40,813 nucleotides of DNA from Gammaproteobacteria bacterium HGW-Gammaproteobacteria-3 (GTDB lineage: Bacteria; Pseudomonadota; Gammaproteobacteria; Methylococcales; Methylomonadaceae): NCBI GenBank assembly GCA_002843155.1, contig PGZD01000019.1, positions 1 to 40,813 on the forward strand. The letters run 5' to 3'. Both the position numbers and the translations under genes were made by a program. The notes beneath the pieces are model-generated. The model made no database searches. It was given only the letters and a program-made list of their open reading frames with translations, and was not told where the DNA came from. Positions 16,233-25,256 of this stretch are shown piece by piece (positions within the stretch are counted from its first letter, which is position 1; every line of letters starts with the position of its first letter).

Positions 16233-17894
16233 ATGAGCGAAAGCTTTGCAGAATTATTTGAAGAGAGTTTAGCCAAGACCGAAATGCGTCCTGGTGCAAT
16301 GTTGGTGGGTACTGTCGTCGATATTGAAAATGAATTTGTTATCGTCAGTACGCAAGCCAAGTCTGAAGGCGTTATTCCAAAATGGCAGTTTCTGAATGCC
16401 GATGGTGATTTGGAAGTTGAAATCGGCGACGAAATTGAAGTCGCGCTCGATTTGTTTGAAGACGGTCTCGGCTCAACGCTGCTTTCCCGTGATAAAGCTA
16501 AGAAAAATAAAGCCTGGGGTGAACTGGAATCGGCTTTTGAAAATGACAAGACCATTACCGGCCGGATCAACGGCAAGGTGCGCGGCGGTTTTACGGTCGC
16601 CGTAGGTTCGTTGCGCGCCTTTTTGCCGGGTTCCCTGGTGGATGTACGGCCTATCCGCGATACCACGTTTCTTGAGAACCGTGATCTTGAATTCAAAGTC
16701 ATCAAAATCGATCAAAAACGCAATAATGTCGTATTGTCCCGTCGTGCCGTGGTCGAAAAAGAATACAGCGCGGAACGGGAAGAATTACTCAAAAATCTGC
16801 ATGACGGTGCTATCGTGACCGGTATCGTTAAAAATCTGACCGATTACGGCGCTTTTATCGATTTGGGTGGTATCGATGGTCTGCTGCATATCACCGATAT
16901 GGCCTGGCGTCGTGTGCGTCACCCTTCCGAATGCGTGGAAATCGGCCAGGAAATCCAGGTTAAGGTGCTGAAATTCGACAAAGAGAAAAACCGTGTTTCC
17001 CTGGGCATGAAACAAATGGGCGAAGACCCGTGGCAGAATATTGCTCGCCGTTACCCGGCCGGCACGCGTGTTTTCGGCAAAGTCAACAATCTGACCGATT
17101 ACGGCTGCTTTATTGAAATAGAAGAAGGCGTTGAAGGTTTGGTGCATGTCTCGGAAATGGATTGGACCAACAAAAATGTCAATCCGGGTAAAGTGGTACA
17201 ACTCGGTGACGAGCTTGAAGTGATGGTGCTTGAAATCGACGAAGAACGTCGTCGTATTTCACTGGGCATGAAGCAGTGTCAAACCAATCCATGGGATGAA
17301 TTCGCCGCAACGCACAATAAAGGCGACAAAATTTCCGGTAAAATCAAATCAATTACTGATTTCGGTATTTTTATCGGACTCGATGGCAATATTGACGGTC
17401 TGGTTCACATGTCCGACATTTCCTGGAATGACGACACCGAAGCTGCGGCCCGCGATTACAAAAAAGGCGATGAAGTCGAAACCGTCATTTTGGCGGTAGA
17501 CGCCGAGCGCGAACGTATTTCTTTGGGTATCAAGCAACTGGAACAAGATCCTTTCCAGAACTTTCTGGCTTTGCATGAAAAAGGCAGTCTGGTGAAAGGA
17601 ACGGTTAAAGAAGTTGATGCCAAAGGCGCGGTGATTAGCCTGGCTGACAATGTTGAAGGCTATTTGCGCGCTTCGGAAATTCAACGTGATCGTGTTGAGG
17701 ATGCACGTACCTTGTTGAAAGAAGGCGAGGAAATCGAAGCTAAATTCATCGGTATCGACAAAAAAAGCAAATCAATTTCGTTATCCGTCAAGGCCAAAGA
17801 TCTGGACGAGGAATCTGACACGCTTAAAGATTTTACCCAGCAGGCGGCGGGTACGCCGACTTTGGGTGATCTCTTTAAACAAATGGAAAAATAA
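16233..17894 (+). CDS. rpsA: 30S ribosomal protein S1
   Basis: This 553-residue protein has six S1 (OB-fold) RNA-binding repeats. It brings mRNA to the 30S subunit and unfolds leader structure. Repeats 3-5 are the most regular, each with a DYGxFI/DFGIFI strand and GLxHxSDxxW. Repeats 1-2 (ribosome-binding) and repeat 6 are more diverged. The ATG at 16233 follows GGGAAAG and begins [12 protein letters not shown], the normal N-terminus. A TTG at 16209 in frame would add eight residues without family support. Terminators lie on both sides (16153-16176 and 17903-17937), so rpsA is probably transcribed separately. The promoter was not resolved. Confidence 0.96.
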   Translation: MSESFAELFEESLAKTEMRPGAMLVGTVVDIENEFVIVSTQAKSEGVIPKWQFLNADGDLEVEIGDEIEVALDLFEDGLGSTLLSRDKAKKNKAWGELESAFENDKTITGRINGKVRGGFTVAVGSLRAFLPGSLVDVRPIRDTTFLENRDLEFKVIKIDQKRNNVVLSRRAVVEKEYSAEREELLKNLHDGAIVTGIVKNLTDYGAFIDLGGIDGLLHITDMAWRRVRHPSECVEIGQEIQVKVLKFDKEKNRVSLGMKQMGEDPWQNIARRYPAGTRVFGKVNNLTDYGCFIEIEEGVEGLVHVSEMDWTNKNVNPGKVVQLGDELEVMVLEIDEERRRISLGMKQCQTNPWDEFAATHNKGDKISGKIKSITDFGIFIGLDGNIDGLVHMSDISWNDDTEAAARDYKKGDEVETVILAVDAERERISLGIKQLEQDPFQNFLALHEKGSLVKGTVKEVDAKGAVISLADNVEGYLRASEIQRDRVEDARTLLKEGEEIEAKFIGIDKKSKSISLSVKAKDLDEESDTLKDFTQQAAGTPTLGDLFKQMEK

Positions 17895-17902
17895 TCATCC
17901 TG

Positions 17903-17937
17903 GAAGGGTGTGTTTGCGCACACTCTTCTGATTTTAT
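17903..17937 (+). terminator. Intrinsic terminator after rpsA
   Basis: Ten-bp stem GAAGGGTGTG (17903-17912) with CACACTCTTC (17919-17928), one G-T pair and a 6-nt loop, is followed by the T-rich TGATTTTATT. It sits 8 nt after the rpsA stop. Confidence 0.75.
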
Positions 17938-17957
17938 TCATTTTCGCGGGATAGAAT

Positions 17958-18263
17958 GTGACAAAATCGGAATTAATCGAAGCACTTGCCAGGCAACAGC
18001 CCCATCTCGCCTTGAAAGATGTCGAGCTGGCGGTAAAATGTATCATCGAACAAATGAGCCAGTCGCTGTCGTCGAATCAAAGAATCGAAATCAGAGGTTT
18101 TGGCAGCTTTTCCCTGCATGCGCGTAATGCGAGGATGGGCAGAAATCCCAAGACAGGGGAATCGGTGGCGCTACCCAAAAAATATGTGCCTCATTTTAAA
18201 CCCGGTAAAGAGTTACGCGACAGAGTTGATGAGTCGCGGCAGCGCTACGATATTATCGACTGA
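17958..18263 (+). CDS. ihfB: Integration host factor subunit beta
   Basis: This 101-residue DNA-bending protein pairs with IhfA and folds promoters so that distant activators reach RNA polymerase. It starts with GTG at 17958 after GGGATAG. The sequence [11 protein letters not shown], the [12 protein letters not shown] strand and the arm [28 protein letters not shown] are diagnostic; the proline-tipped arm intercalates into the minor groove. It follows rpsA, the standard order. IHF is directly relevant here, because a consensus IHF site precedes the sigma-54 promoter of flrB at 30763-30775. Confidence 0.95.
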   Translation: MTKSELIEALARQQPHLALKDVELAVKCIIEQMSQSLSSNQRIEIRGFGSFSLHARNARMGRNPKTGESVALPKKYVPHFKPGKELRDRVDESRQRYDIID

Positions 18264-18309
18264 CTTCGATGCTGTTCATCAACGCAATACGAAAACATAC
18301 AAATTATAA

Positions 18310-18555
18310 ATGAAACTATTGGCGACGCTCGTTTTCTTTGTTATTTTTACCGTTGCGTTGATTTTTTCCGTGTTGAATTTCCAGGCCATACAAATCAACT
18401 TTTTTTTCACTTCCTTCTCTCTCCCCCTGGCGTTGGCACTTACGCTGGAATTATTGGCAGGCATCATCATCGGGTTATTGATTGCGGCTATTCGTATTTT
18501 GAAATTACAAGCCCAATATTCAAAACTGATCAAACAGGCCGATAAAAACGCCTGA
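18310..18555 (+). CDS. lapA: LapA-family (lipopolysaccharide assembly protein A domain) membrane protein
   Basis: This 81-residue protein has two hydrophobic segments, about residues 3-24 and 37-62, followed by a short cytoplasmic coiled region (LKLQAQYSKLIKQAD). This matches LapA (YciS), which in E. coli works with LapB in controlling LpxC turnover and LPS synthesis. Family members commonly follow ihfB, as here. lapB is not immediately downstream; the feo operon follows instead. No clear Shine-Dalgarno precedes the ATG. Confidence 0.85.
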   Translation: MKLLATLVFFVIFTVALIFSVLNFQAIQINFFFTSFSLPLALALTLELLAGIIIGLLIAAIRILKLQAQYSKLIKQADKNA

Positions 18556-18603
18556 TTCGCTCTGTCCGATTTTGCCTTTCACAAGCAGCCTCTTCCTATA
18601 AAG

Positions 18604-18631
18604 TTGACAAGCGCCATGCTTGTGCTATATT
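18604..18631 (+). promoter_or_regulatory. Sigma-70 promoter of feoABC
   Basis: A perfect -35 TTGACA (18604-18609), a 16-bp spacer and -10 TATATT (18626-18631) predict a start near 18638. The Fur-box-like sequence covers the first transcribed bases. Confidence 0.7.
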
Positions 18632-18640
18632 CGCTATAAA

Positions 18641-18655
18641 TGAGAATTATTATTA
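18641..18655 (+). promoter_or_regulatory. Fur box upstream of feoA
   Basis: TGAGAATTATTATTA matches the 15-bp Fur core TGATAATNATTATCA at 12 of 14 defined positions. It lies just after the -10, where bound Fe-Fur would block transcription. It fits iron-repressed expression of a ferrous iron importer. Confidence 0.75.
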
Positions 18656-18707
18656 ATAGCGATCATTTTTTTGGGGTACTCGCTTTTTACTCAGCAGGGC
18701 AAAGTTT

Positions 18708-18944
18708 ATGGCGTTGAGTCTGAAAAACCTTAATGCGGGCGATAGCGGCCGCATCGTCGGCTTTGAAAAGTCGGCAAAAGCTTATAGAAAACGTCTGTTG
18801 GCGATGGGTTTGACACCGGGCACTGACTTTTCAGTGACCCGTTATGCGCCCATGGGCGACCCGATTGAAATTAAACTGCGGGGTTTTTCCCTGACCTTGC
18901 GTAAAGACGAGGCTTTGGTTCTGCTTATCGAGAAACTGTCATGA
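18708..18944 (+). CDS. feoA: Ferrous iron transport protein A
   Basis: This 78-residue cytoplasmic SH3-like protein is required with FeoB for Fe(II) uptake. The pattern SLKNLNAGDSGRIVGF, RLLAMGLTPGTDFSV and APMGDPIEIKLRGFSLTLRKDEA is typical. The ATG at 18708 follows AGGG by about 9 nt. The 3' end overlaps feoB by 4 nt (ATGA), so the two are coupled. Expression should be iron-regulated through the Fur box at 18641. Confidence 0.93.
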   Translation: MALSLKNLNAGDSGRIVGFEKSAKAYRKRLLAMGLTPGTDFSVTRYAPMGDPIEIKLRGFSLTLRKDEALVLLIEKLS

Positions 18945-21286
18945 CTATTGATTTCACTGTAGGTGTAGTGGGTAATCCGAATTGTGGAAAAACCACGTTG
19001 TTTAATAGTTTGACCGGTGCCCGCCAGCATGTCGGCAATTGGCCGGGTGTCACGGTCGAGAAAAAAACCGGCGAATATTATTCCGACAACAAAACTATTC
19101 AACTGGTTGATTTGCCCGGCACTTACTCACTGGAAGCCGCCGATGATCAGGTTTCACTGGATGAAAAGCTGGCAAGGGATTACGTCGCCTCGAAACAGGC
19201 GGACATCATTATCAATATCATCGATGCCTCCAACATCGAGCGCAATCTGTATTTGACCTCGCAATTACTGGAAATGCGGGTGCCCATGATTATCGTGCTC
19301 AATATGATGGATGTCGTCAAACAACGTAACATCGCCATCGACAGCGCCTATCTTGCCAATATCATCGGCTGTCCGGTCATTCCGATCAGTGCGTCGTCAG
19401 GTGTCGGCATAGCCGACTTGAAAAAACACATCAATGCCGCAGCCGCAGCTCACCCCGTGCCGTCATTGACTATTCGCTATGATGATGCCCTGGAGAGAGC
19501 TATTGCCGAAATGTCACCCTTGCTCGAATCAGCCGCCGGTCGGCATGACTGCGACTTGCGCTGGTTGGCCGTGCGTTTGCTTGAGGATGACACGCTGGCC
19601 AAAATTATTGCCGGGCCGTCATTGTATGCGAGGGCCCAGCAGCTACAGCGCCGGGTTGAAACCGAAACCGATGATGAAATCGATATTCTGGCGGCCGATG
19701 CCCGCTATGGTTTCGTCAATGAATTGACCGGGCAATGTGTTAACAAGCTCACCGAAATAAGTCGTGGCAGTACCGAGCGTATCGATGCTTTTGTGCTCAA
19801 CCGGTTTTTAGGCATCCCGATATTTTTGCTGGTGATGTATGTGATGTTCATGTTCACCATCAATATAGGCAGTGCTTTCATTGATTTTTTCGATCAACTG
19901 GTCGGCGCTTTTCTGGTAGATGGCCTGACACATTGGTTGACCACGCTGAATTGGCCGCAGTGGCTGATTGTGTTGATCGCCAACGGTATCGGTGGCGGCA
20001 TCCAAGTGGTTGCGACGTTTATTCCCATTATCGGCTTTTTGTTCATGTTTCTGTCGGTGCTGGAAGATTCCGGCTATATGGCCCGCGCCGCTTTTGTCAT
20101 GGACCGCTTTATGCGCATGATTGGCTTGCCAGGGAAATCGTTTGTGCCGATGATCGTGGGTTTCGGCTGCAATGTCCCCGCCATTATGGCGACGCGGACA
20201 CTGGACAATCAACGTGACCGTATTTTGACCAACTTGATGAACCCTTTTATGTCTTGCGGGGCAAGGCTTCCTGTGTATGCCTTGTTCGCGGCGGCTTTTT
20301 TTCCGGTCGGTGGACAGAATCTGGTTTTTGGCTTGTATTTGATCGGCATCGCGGTGGCCGTGATAACCGGCCTGATCATGCGTCATACGCTGTTCAAAGG
20401 GGAATCCTCGCCGTTTATCATGGAATTGCCGGCCTATCACCTGCCGCGTGTGTACAGTGTTTTATTGCGCACCTGGGATAGGCTGAAAACCTTTATTTTC
20501 AATGCCGGTAAAGTCATTGTGCCGATGGTGCTGATACTGAACTTTCTCAACGCAATGGGTACCGATGGCAGTTTCGGCCGGGAAAACAGCGACCGTTCCG
20601 TGCTTAGTGAAATTGGCCGCAGTTTGACGCCGGTGTTTAAACCGATGGGTATCGATAACGACAACTGGCCCGCCACCGTCGGTATTTTTACCGGGGTGCT
20701 GGCAAAAGAAGCGGTGGTCGGAACGCTGGACGCCCTGTATAGCCAAATGGCGGCCGAAGACGAAGCCCTTCAAACACCGAAAGCATTCGATTTGGTCGGG
20801 GCTTTAGCCGCAGCCGTACAAACGGTTCCCGATAATTTAAGCGCTGTCGTCGATAATGTTCTGGACCCTCTGGGGCTTGATATTGGCGATGTCGGCGATA
20901 TTGACGCGGCGTCGGCCGCGCAAGCAGTCAATGCCGGAACTTTTGGCGCCATGCGCTTGAGTTTTGATGGGCAGGTAGGCGCCTTCGCCTATCTGCTGTT
21001 CATTTTATTGTACGCTCCGTGCGTTACGGCTACGGCCGCCGTTTACAGGGAAACCAATCTGGCCTGGGCGGGTTTTGTCGTGTGCTGGACGACGGGTATT
21101 GCTTACATGACTGCCGTTATTTTCTATCAATTATTCACGTTCAATCAGCATCCGGGTTATTCTTTGATCTGGATTTTGAGTTTGATTGGTGCTTTCTTAC
21201 TGATATTTCTGGGCCTGTGGTTATCAGGTAAAACCGAAACTATTCAAATTCAACAGGAAGCTGTCAATGATACTGTCCGATCTTAG
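18941..21286 (+). CDS. feoB: Ferrous iron transporter FeoB
   Basis: This 781-residue inner-membrane Fe(II) transporter has an N-terminal G protein domain. G1 is GNPNCGKT (11-18), G3 is DLPG (57-60) and G4 is NMMD (121-124). A helical GDI-like linker follows to about residue 270. The membrane part contains the two conserved Gate-like blocks, the first near FIPIIGFLFMFLSVLEDSGYMARAAFVMDR and the second around IFTGVLAKEAVVGTL. GCNVPAI is also present. The length is in the normal range. It overlaps feoA by 4 nt and feoC by 20 nt. Confidence 0.96.
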   Translation: MTIDFTVGVVGNPNCGKTTLFNSLTGARQHVGNWPGVTVEKKTGEYYSDNKTIQLVDLPGTYSLEAADDQVSLDEKLARDYVASKQADIIINIIDASNIERNLYLTSQLLEMRVPMIIVLNMMDVVKQRNIAIDSAYLANIIGCPVIPISASSGVGIADLKKHINAAAAAHPVPSLTIRYDDALERAIAEMSPLLESAAGRHDCDLRWLAVRLLEDDTLAKIIAGPSLYARAQQLQRRVETETDDEIDILAADARYGFVNELTGQCVNKLTEISRGSTERIDAFVLNRFLGIPIFLLVMYVMFMFTINIGSAFIDFFDQLVGAFLVDGLTHWLTTLNWPQWLIVLIANGIGGGIQVVATFIPIIGFLFMFLSVLEDSGYMARAAFVMDRFMRMIGLPGKSFVPMIVGFGCNVPAIMATRTLDNQRDRILTNLMNPFMSCGARLPVYALFAAAFFPVGGQNLVFGLYLIGIAVAVITGLIMRHTLFKGESSPFIMELPAYHLPRVYSVLLRTWDRLKTFIFNAGKVIVPMVLILNFLNAMGTDGSFGRENSDRSVLSEIGRSLTPVFKPMGIDNDNWPATVGIFTGVLAKEAVVGTLDALYSQMAAEDEALQTPKAFDLVGALAAAVQTVPDNLSAVVDNVLDPLGLDIGDVGDIDAASAAQAVNAGTFGAMRLSFDGQVGAFAYLLFILLYAPCVTATAAVYRETNLAWAGFVVCWTTGIAYMTAVIFYQLFTFNQHPGYSLIWILSLIGAFLLIFLGLWLSGKTETIQIQQEAVNDTVRS

Positions 21287-21488
21287 AGACTATATAAAAC
21301 ACCGCCATAAAGTCGCCCTGATTGATTTAATCAATCACTTTCATATGGATGGAGAGGCGTTGCGCGGCATGTTGAGCAAATGGGTCAGCAAGGGCAAAGT
21401 TAAAAAAACAACACTTGAAAAGGGTTGTAGCACCGGTTGTTGTAAATGCGATCCGGCTTTGACCGAATTTTATGAATGGGTCGAGTAG
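21267..21488 (+). CDS. feoC: FeoC-like winged-helix regulator of FeoB
   Basis: This 73-residue small winged-helix protein (MILSDLRDYIKHRHKVALIDLINHF...) has a Cys-rich wing CSTGCCKCD near residues 53-61. The wing could hold an Fe-S cluster, as reported for FeoC proteins. In enterobacteria FeoC protects or modulates FeoB. The gene starts inside the feoB 3' end (20-nt overlap), so its synthesis is tied to FeoB. No T-run terminator is evident afterwards. Confidence 0.88.
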   Translation: MILSDLRDYIKHRHKVALIDLINHFHMDGEALRGMLSKWVSKGKVKKTTLEKGCSTGCCKCDPALTEFYEWVE

Positions 21489-21578
21489 GAGCCCGGTAAA
21501 CTTTAGCGATTCAGGGTTGATGACCGTGATCTGAACCATGATATTTTTCGGGTTATTTGAGAATTGTTGTACTGGCAT

Positions 21579-21620
21579 TGATTTTACCGTTTTATTAATC
21601 GCGGCCTTTGGGTAAAATCA
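21579..21620. promoter_or_regulatory. Inverted repeat upstream of the truncated hemoglobin promoter
   Basis: Arms TGATTTTACC (21579-21588) and GGTAAAATCA (21611-21620) are perfect 10-bp inverted copies 22 nt apart. The right arm abuts the -35 at 21621, a usual place for a transcription activator. Each arm lies beside an ATTGA motif. The regulator is not identifiable. Confidence 0.55.
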
Positions 21621-21648
21621 TTGACCTGAAGCCCAACATTTTTACAAT
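21621..21648 (+). promoter_or_regulatory. Sigma-70 promoter of the truncated hemoglobin gene
   Basis: TTGACC (21621-21626), a 16-bp spacer and TACAAT (21643-21648) predict a start near 21655. That is only about 5 nt before the ATG at 21660, so the mRNA would be nearly leaderless. No Shine-Dalgarno is present. Confidence 0.6.
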
Positions 21649-21659
21649 AAAGCCATCGT

Positions 21660-22046
21660 ATGCAGCAAAAAACCCCTTATGAATTGATCGGCGGCGAAAA
21701 AGCCGTGGCAAGTCTGGTCGACAGGTTTTATTTTTTCATGGATACAATGCCCGAGGCGGCCGGTATCCGGGCCTTGCATCGGGAAAGTTTGGCTGAAGCC
21801 CGCGACAAATTATTCAAGTATCTGTCGGGCTGGTTGGGCGGTCCCGATTTGTTTGTCAGAGAATACGGTCATCCACGTTTGCGTGCGCGTCATTTTCCGG
21901 TTGCGATTGGCGTGGCAGAACGTGATCAATGGCTGTTATGCATGGCCAGGGCTTTGGATGAAATAGCCATGCCGACAGCGCTCAGACGCGATTTAAGCCA
22001 GGCTTTGCAGCAATTGGCAACGCACATGATCAATCAAGAGTCTTGA
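21660..22046 (+). CDS. Group II truncated hemoglobin
   Basis: This 128-residue heme protein belongs to the TrHbO (group II) family; it binds O2 or NO and may detoxify NO or peroxide. Compared with M. tuberculosis TrHbO, the proximal F8 His is His78 (RARHFPV), the B10 Tyr is Tyr24 (DRFYFF) and the G8 Trp is Trp91 (RDQWLLC). The CD1 position appears to be His40 where the mycobacterial protein has Tyr. The segment SGWLGGPDLFVREYGHPRLR is diagnostic. It has its own predicted promoter, with an inverted repeat directly upstream. The next gene on the same strand is a YgjP-type peptidase. Confidence 0.92.
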   Translation: MQQKTPYELIGGEKAVASLVDRFYFFMDTMPEAAGIRALHRESLAEARDKLFKYLSGWLGGPDLFVREYGHPRLRARHFPVAIGVAERDQWLLCMARALDEIAMPTALRRDLSQALQQLATHMINQES

Positions 22047-22131
22047 AATCAAGCGAGCCGCCGCTATTTTCAAATTACCTTTCAATTATCAGATAACAAC
22101 CAGTTCACGTGCGCGTAACGCGCGTATCAGA

Positions 22132-22785
22132 GTGTCGCCGGGTAAAGTCGAGGTTGTTATTCCGGCAGGTGCCTGTGAATCGGGTGTGCATCGGTTTTTA
22201 GCGGCCAAGCAAGACTGGGTGCTGGCCGCTTTAAAGCGGCTGGAGGCAAAAGCACAAGGCACCCAAAGTCTGGCGCCGGATTTTTACGGTGAAGGCGCCC
22301 GAATTCCTTTTCAGGGTAAAACCTATCCCTTATCGATAAGCTCGACAACGCTGAAAAACATCAAAATAGAGTTTACAGGCCAATTCATCGCCGCCGTGCC
22401 TGAGGTGCTGTTAAGCCGCGATTACAGCGACGAAATCCGGGCTGCATTGATTCGCTGGTTCAAACGTCAAGCCGGTGTGCAAGCCGGGCAGATGGTGCAA
22501 AAACATACCGACAGGCATCAGTTGCGGCCCAGATCCATTAAAATAAAAACCCAGAAAAGCCGCTGGGGGAGCTGCGGCATTCATAATGACATCAGCATTA
22601 ACTGGCTATTGATACTGGCGCCCCGGGAGGTGTTCGAGTATGTTGTGGTGCACGAACTTTGCCATATTAAAGTCAGAAATCATTCAAGCGCTTTCTGGGC
22701 GCTGGTCGCCGCTCATTTACCGGCCTATCAGCAGCAGCGGCGCTGGTTGAAAGAGCAGGGCGGCAGCCTGATGTTGGGTTTGTAA
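22132..22785 (+). CDS. YgjP/SprT-like zinc metallopeptidase (DUF45)
   Basis: From GTG 22132 the protein has 217 residues. The zinc site is HELCH (174-178) with His184 nearby (RNHSSAFW). The conserved RWGSC stretch lies at 144-148. These mark the YgjP-like M48-type peptidase family, whose substrates are unknown. Homologous sequence clearly continues upstream of the GTG: the frame from 22066 encodes LPFNYQITTSSRARNARIR, which fits the family's first strands. That part has no ATG, GTG or TTG. The true start may be the ATT at 22066 or another rare codon, or there may be a small frame defect. The TAA stop directly abuts the next ATG. Confidence 0.8.
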   Translation: MSPGKVEVVIPAGACESGVHRFLAAKQDWVLAALKRLEAKAQGTQSLAPDFYGEGARIPFQGKTYPLSISSTTLKNIKIEFTGQFIAAVPEVLLSRDYSDEIRAALIRWFKRQAGVQAGQMVQKHTDRHQLRPRSIKIKTQKSRWGSCGIHNDISINWLLILAPREVFEYVVVHELCHIKVRNHSSAFWALVAAHLPAYQQQRRWLKEQGGSLMLGL

Positions 22786-25206
22786 ATGCCGAAAAAGCAG
22801 TTCCTGCCACTGAGCCTATTGTTTTTCCTGTCCGGCATGACGGCCTTGATGTATGAAGTGTTGTGGCTCAAAGAGCTGGGTTTGTTGTTCGGCAGCACCA
22901 GTCAAGCCACGGCGGCGACTTTGGCGGCGTTTTTTTTGGGGCTTGCGCTTGGCGGCTTTTACTGGGGCCGGAAAGCGGCTTACGGCGTTCATCCGCTCAA
23001 AGGCTATGCCGGACTGGAACTGGCGGTGGCAGGGTGCGCCGTGGGTTATTTTGTGCTGCTGAAAATTTATGGCCTGGTTTATCCGTTTTTATTTGCCTGT
23101 TGCGCGGATAACGCAGCCCTTTTCGTGGCGGCTAAATTTACGCTGTCATTACTTATTCTGGTCCCACCGGCTTTTTTTATCGGCGGCACCCTGCCGCTGA
23201 TGAGTCAGTTTGTCGCGCCAGACCTTGACGGTTTAGGCGCTAAAGTAGCCTGGCTTTATTTTATCAACACCCTGGGCGCAGTCACCGGCACGGTGTTGGC
23301 CGGTTTTTTTTTACCGCTATGGCTGGGCTATGGCTACAGCTATGTTTTGGCGATGACGTTTTCACTGGCGCTTGCCGTGGTCGCGTTTTTGCTGTCCGGC
23401 ACGGATGTTTTCAGGGCAAGGCAGCCAACAGTGGCTATAGCCAAAACGGATGAACCTTATCCGAAACTAAAAATCATGGCCTTCATTTCCGGTTTTTCAT
23501 TACTGGCTTTGCAGGTTTTGTGGGGACGGATGTTCGCGCAGGTGCTACAGAATTCGGTTTATACCTTTACGCTGGTATTGGCGGTATTTCTGATTTGCCT
23601 GGCTTTGGGCGGATGGCTGGCGCGGGTGCTGATGGGGACACGTCTGGCGCTTGAAGAGCTGGTGTATTTTATGGTGATAGCAGGAAGTCTGCTGGTTGCC
23701 GGCGGGCCTTTTTTGTTTATCGGCCTGACCCATGGCCTGCATTTTATCGGAACCGCTTCGACCTGGGCCGGGTACTTGGCGCAAATAGTTCAAACGGCAT
23801 CGATTATCATGGCGCCGCCGTTGGTGTTATTGGGCGCGGTGTTGCCGTTATCGATCGGTTTGGCGGAAAAAAGCGGCGCCAGCAGCGGCAGCATTGTCGG
23901 CCATCTGGTGAGCCTCAACACCCTGGGTGCGATTGCAGGTTCCTTACTGGCGGGTTTTTTTATTCTCGAATACATCGGCTTGTGGGGCGGTATCCGATTG
24001 CTGGCGGTCGTGTATTTATTGACGGCCGGGTATTGGGTGAAAGGACAGCGCCTGGCGGCTTCGCGTTGGACCCTGTTGCCGATGATCGGAATTGTTCTGG
24101 CGGTGTCGGTATTTGATACCGGCAAATTGCCCGTGGTCAGAGTCGATCCGGTCAATGAAGATGAAAGCATTCTTGAAGCCTGGGAAAGCAGCGCAGGCAC
24201 GGTGGCAGTCATTCGCCAGGGCGAACAAGTCAAGCTCAAGGTCAATAATTACTACACGCTGGGCGGTACCGGTTCAGAAGCTTTGGAACGCTTGCAAGGT
24301 TCGTTGCCGGTTTTATTGCATCCGAACCCCCGTTCTGTTTATGTGCTGGGCTTAGGTACCGGTATCACGGCCGGGGGAGTATTGTCCCATGCCATCGAAA
24401 ATCTGGTGGTGACCGAATTGATGGCGGATGTGGTGACTGCGTCGGAAAAGTATTTCGGGAGCTTTACCCAGGGTTTGTTTTATGACCCGCGCGTACAGGT
24501 CGTTAACGAAGATGGCAGAAACTATCTGCGCGGCACGAAAGCCCGCTTCGATGTTATTGTCAGCGATTTGTTCGTGCCCTGGAAAGCCGGTGTCGGCGGA
24601 TTGTATGCGCTGGAACATTATCAGGCCGTGCGGCGACGCTTGCATCAGGATGGCCTATTCATGCAATGGCTGCCTGCCTACCAGTTGACGCGCGCCGATT
24701 TTGCCGTTATCGCCAGAACCCTGCTGGCGGTGTTTCCGCAAGTTTCGGTCTGGCGCGCTGATTTTTCGGCCTTAAAGCCGGTCATTGGCCTGATGGGACA
24801 TCAACGGCGGGAACGGCTATCACCTGATGCCCTTTTGTTTATCGATAACCGGCAAACCTTGCTGAGCCATTATGCCGGCGATTTAACCGCCATCAGCCGG
24901 CAGTTTGATGACGCGCCGCTCAATACCGACGATTATCCGATGATCGAATTTTCGGCGCCCATCAGTCAGCATTTGACGCAGTCCGGCGCACGTCGTTGGC
25001 TGGCGGGTGAGGATTTGCTGGTATTGATGCAAGCCTTGCAGGAGGCGCATTCGGACTATTTGGCCGCATTGCCCGAAGCGTTGCTGAAGTTACCGGAAGC
25101 GGGTTTACATTTGCAACGGACGCACTGGTTGCAATATCAGGGTAAATTGCAGGGCGCGAAGCAGGAAATGACCTATTACAAAGCGTTGCTGGCGGAGCGG
25201 CCTTAG
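22786..25206 (+). CDS. Fused membrane/spermidine-synthase-like protein
   Basis: This 806-residue protein has an N-terminal half (about 1-440) with many hydrophobic helices, the first near residues 5-25. The C-terminal half has a spermidine-synthase/Rossmann methyltransferase-like fold starting at SVYVLGLGTGITAGGVL near residue 515. EDGRNYL and DVIVSDLF follow. Such genes are commonly annotated as fused MFS/spermidine synthase. The GGGDGG loop of true aminopropyltransferases is GLGTGI here, and the DSTDP-like segment is DLFVPW. Two acidic residues used for polyamine catalysis therefore appear lost. It may use a SAM-like ligand at the membrane, but its reaction is unknown. The gene starts at the base after the peptidase stop. 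Confidence 0.8.
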   Translation: MPKKQFLPLSLLFFLSGMTALMYEVLWLKELGLLFGSTSQATAATLAAFFLGLALGGFYWGRKAAYGVHPLKGYAGLELAVAGCAVGYFVLLKIYGLVYPFLFACCADNAALFVAAKFTLSLLILVPPAFFIGGTLPLMSQFVAPDLDGLGAKVAWLYFINTLGAVTGTVLAGFFLPLWLGYGYSYVLAMTFSLALAVVAFLLSGTDVFRARQPTVAIAKTDEPYPKLKIMAFISGFSLLALQVLWGRMFAQVLQNSVYTFTLVLAVFLICLALGGWLARVLMGTRLALEELVYFMVIAGSLLVAGGPFLFIGLTHGLHFIGTASTWAGYLAQIVQTASIIMAPPLVLLGAVLPLSIGLAEKSGASSGSIVGHLVSLNTLGAIAGSLLAGFFILEYIGLWGGIRLLAVVYLLTAGYWVKGQRLAASRWTLLPMIGIVLAVSVFDTGKLPVVRVDPVNEDESILEAWESSAGTVAVIRQGEQVKLKVNNYYTLGGTGSEALERLQGSLPVLLHPNPRSVYVLGLGTGITAGGVLSHAIENLVVTELMADVVTASEKYFGSFTQGLFYDPRVQVVNEDGRNYLRGTKARFDVIVSDLFVPWKAGVGGLYALEHYQAVRRRLHQDGLFMQWLPAYQLTRADFAVIARTLLAVFPQVSVWRADFSALKPVIGLMGHQRRERLSPDALLFIDNRQTLLSHYAGDLTAISRQFDDAPLNTDDYPMIEFSAPISQHLTQSGARRWLAGEDLLVLMQALQEAHSDYLAALPEALLKLPEAGLHLQRTHWLQYQGKLQGAKQEMTYYKALLAERP

Positions 25207-25256
25207 CGGCATTTTTTGTTGACGAACATGTTATCAGCCAATAAGCATCAATAAAA

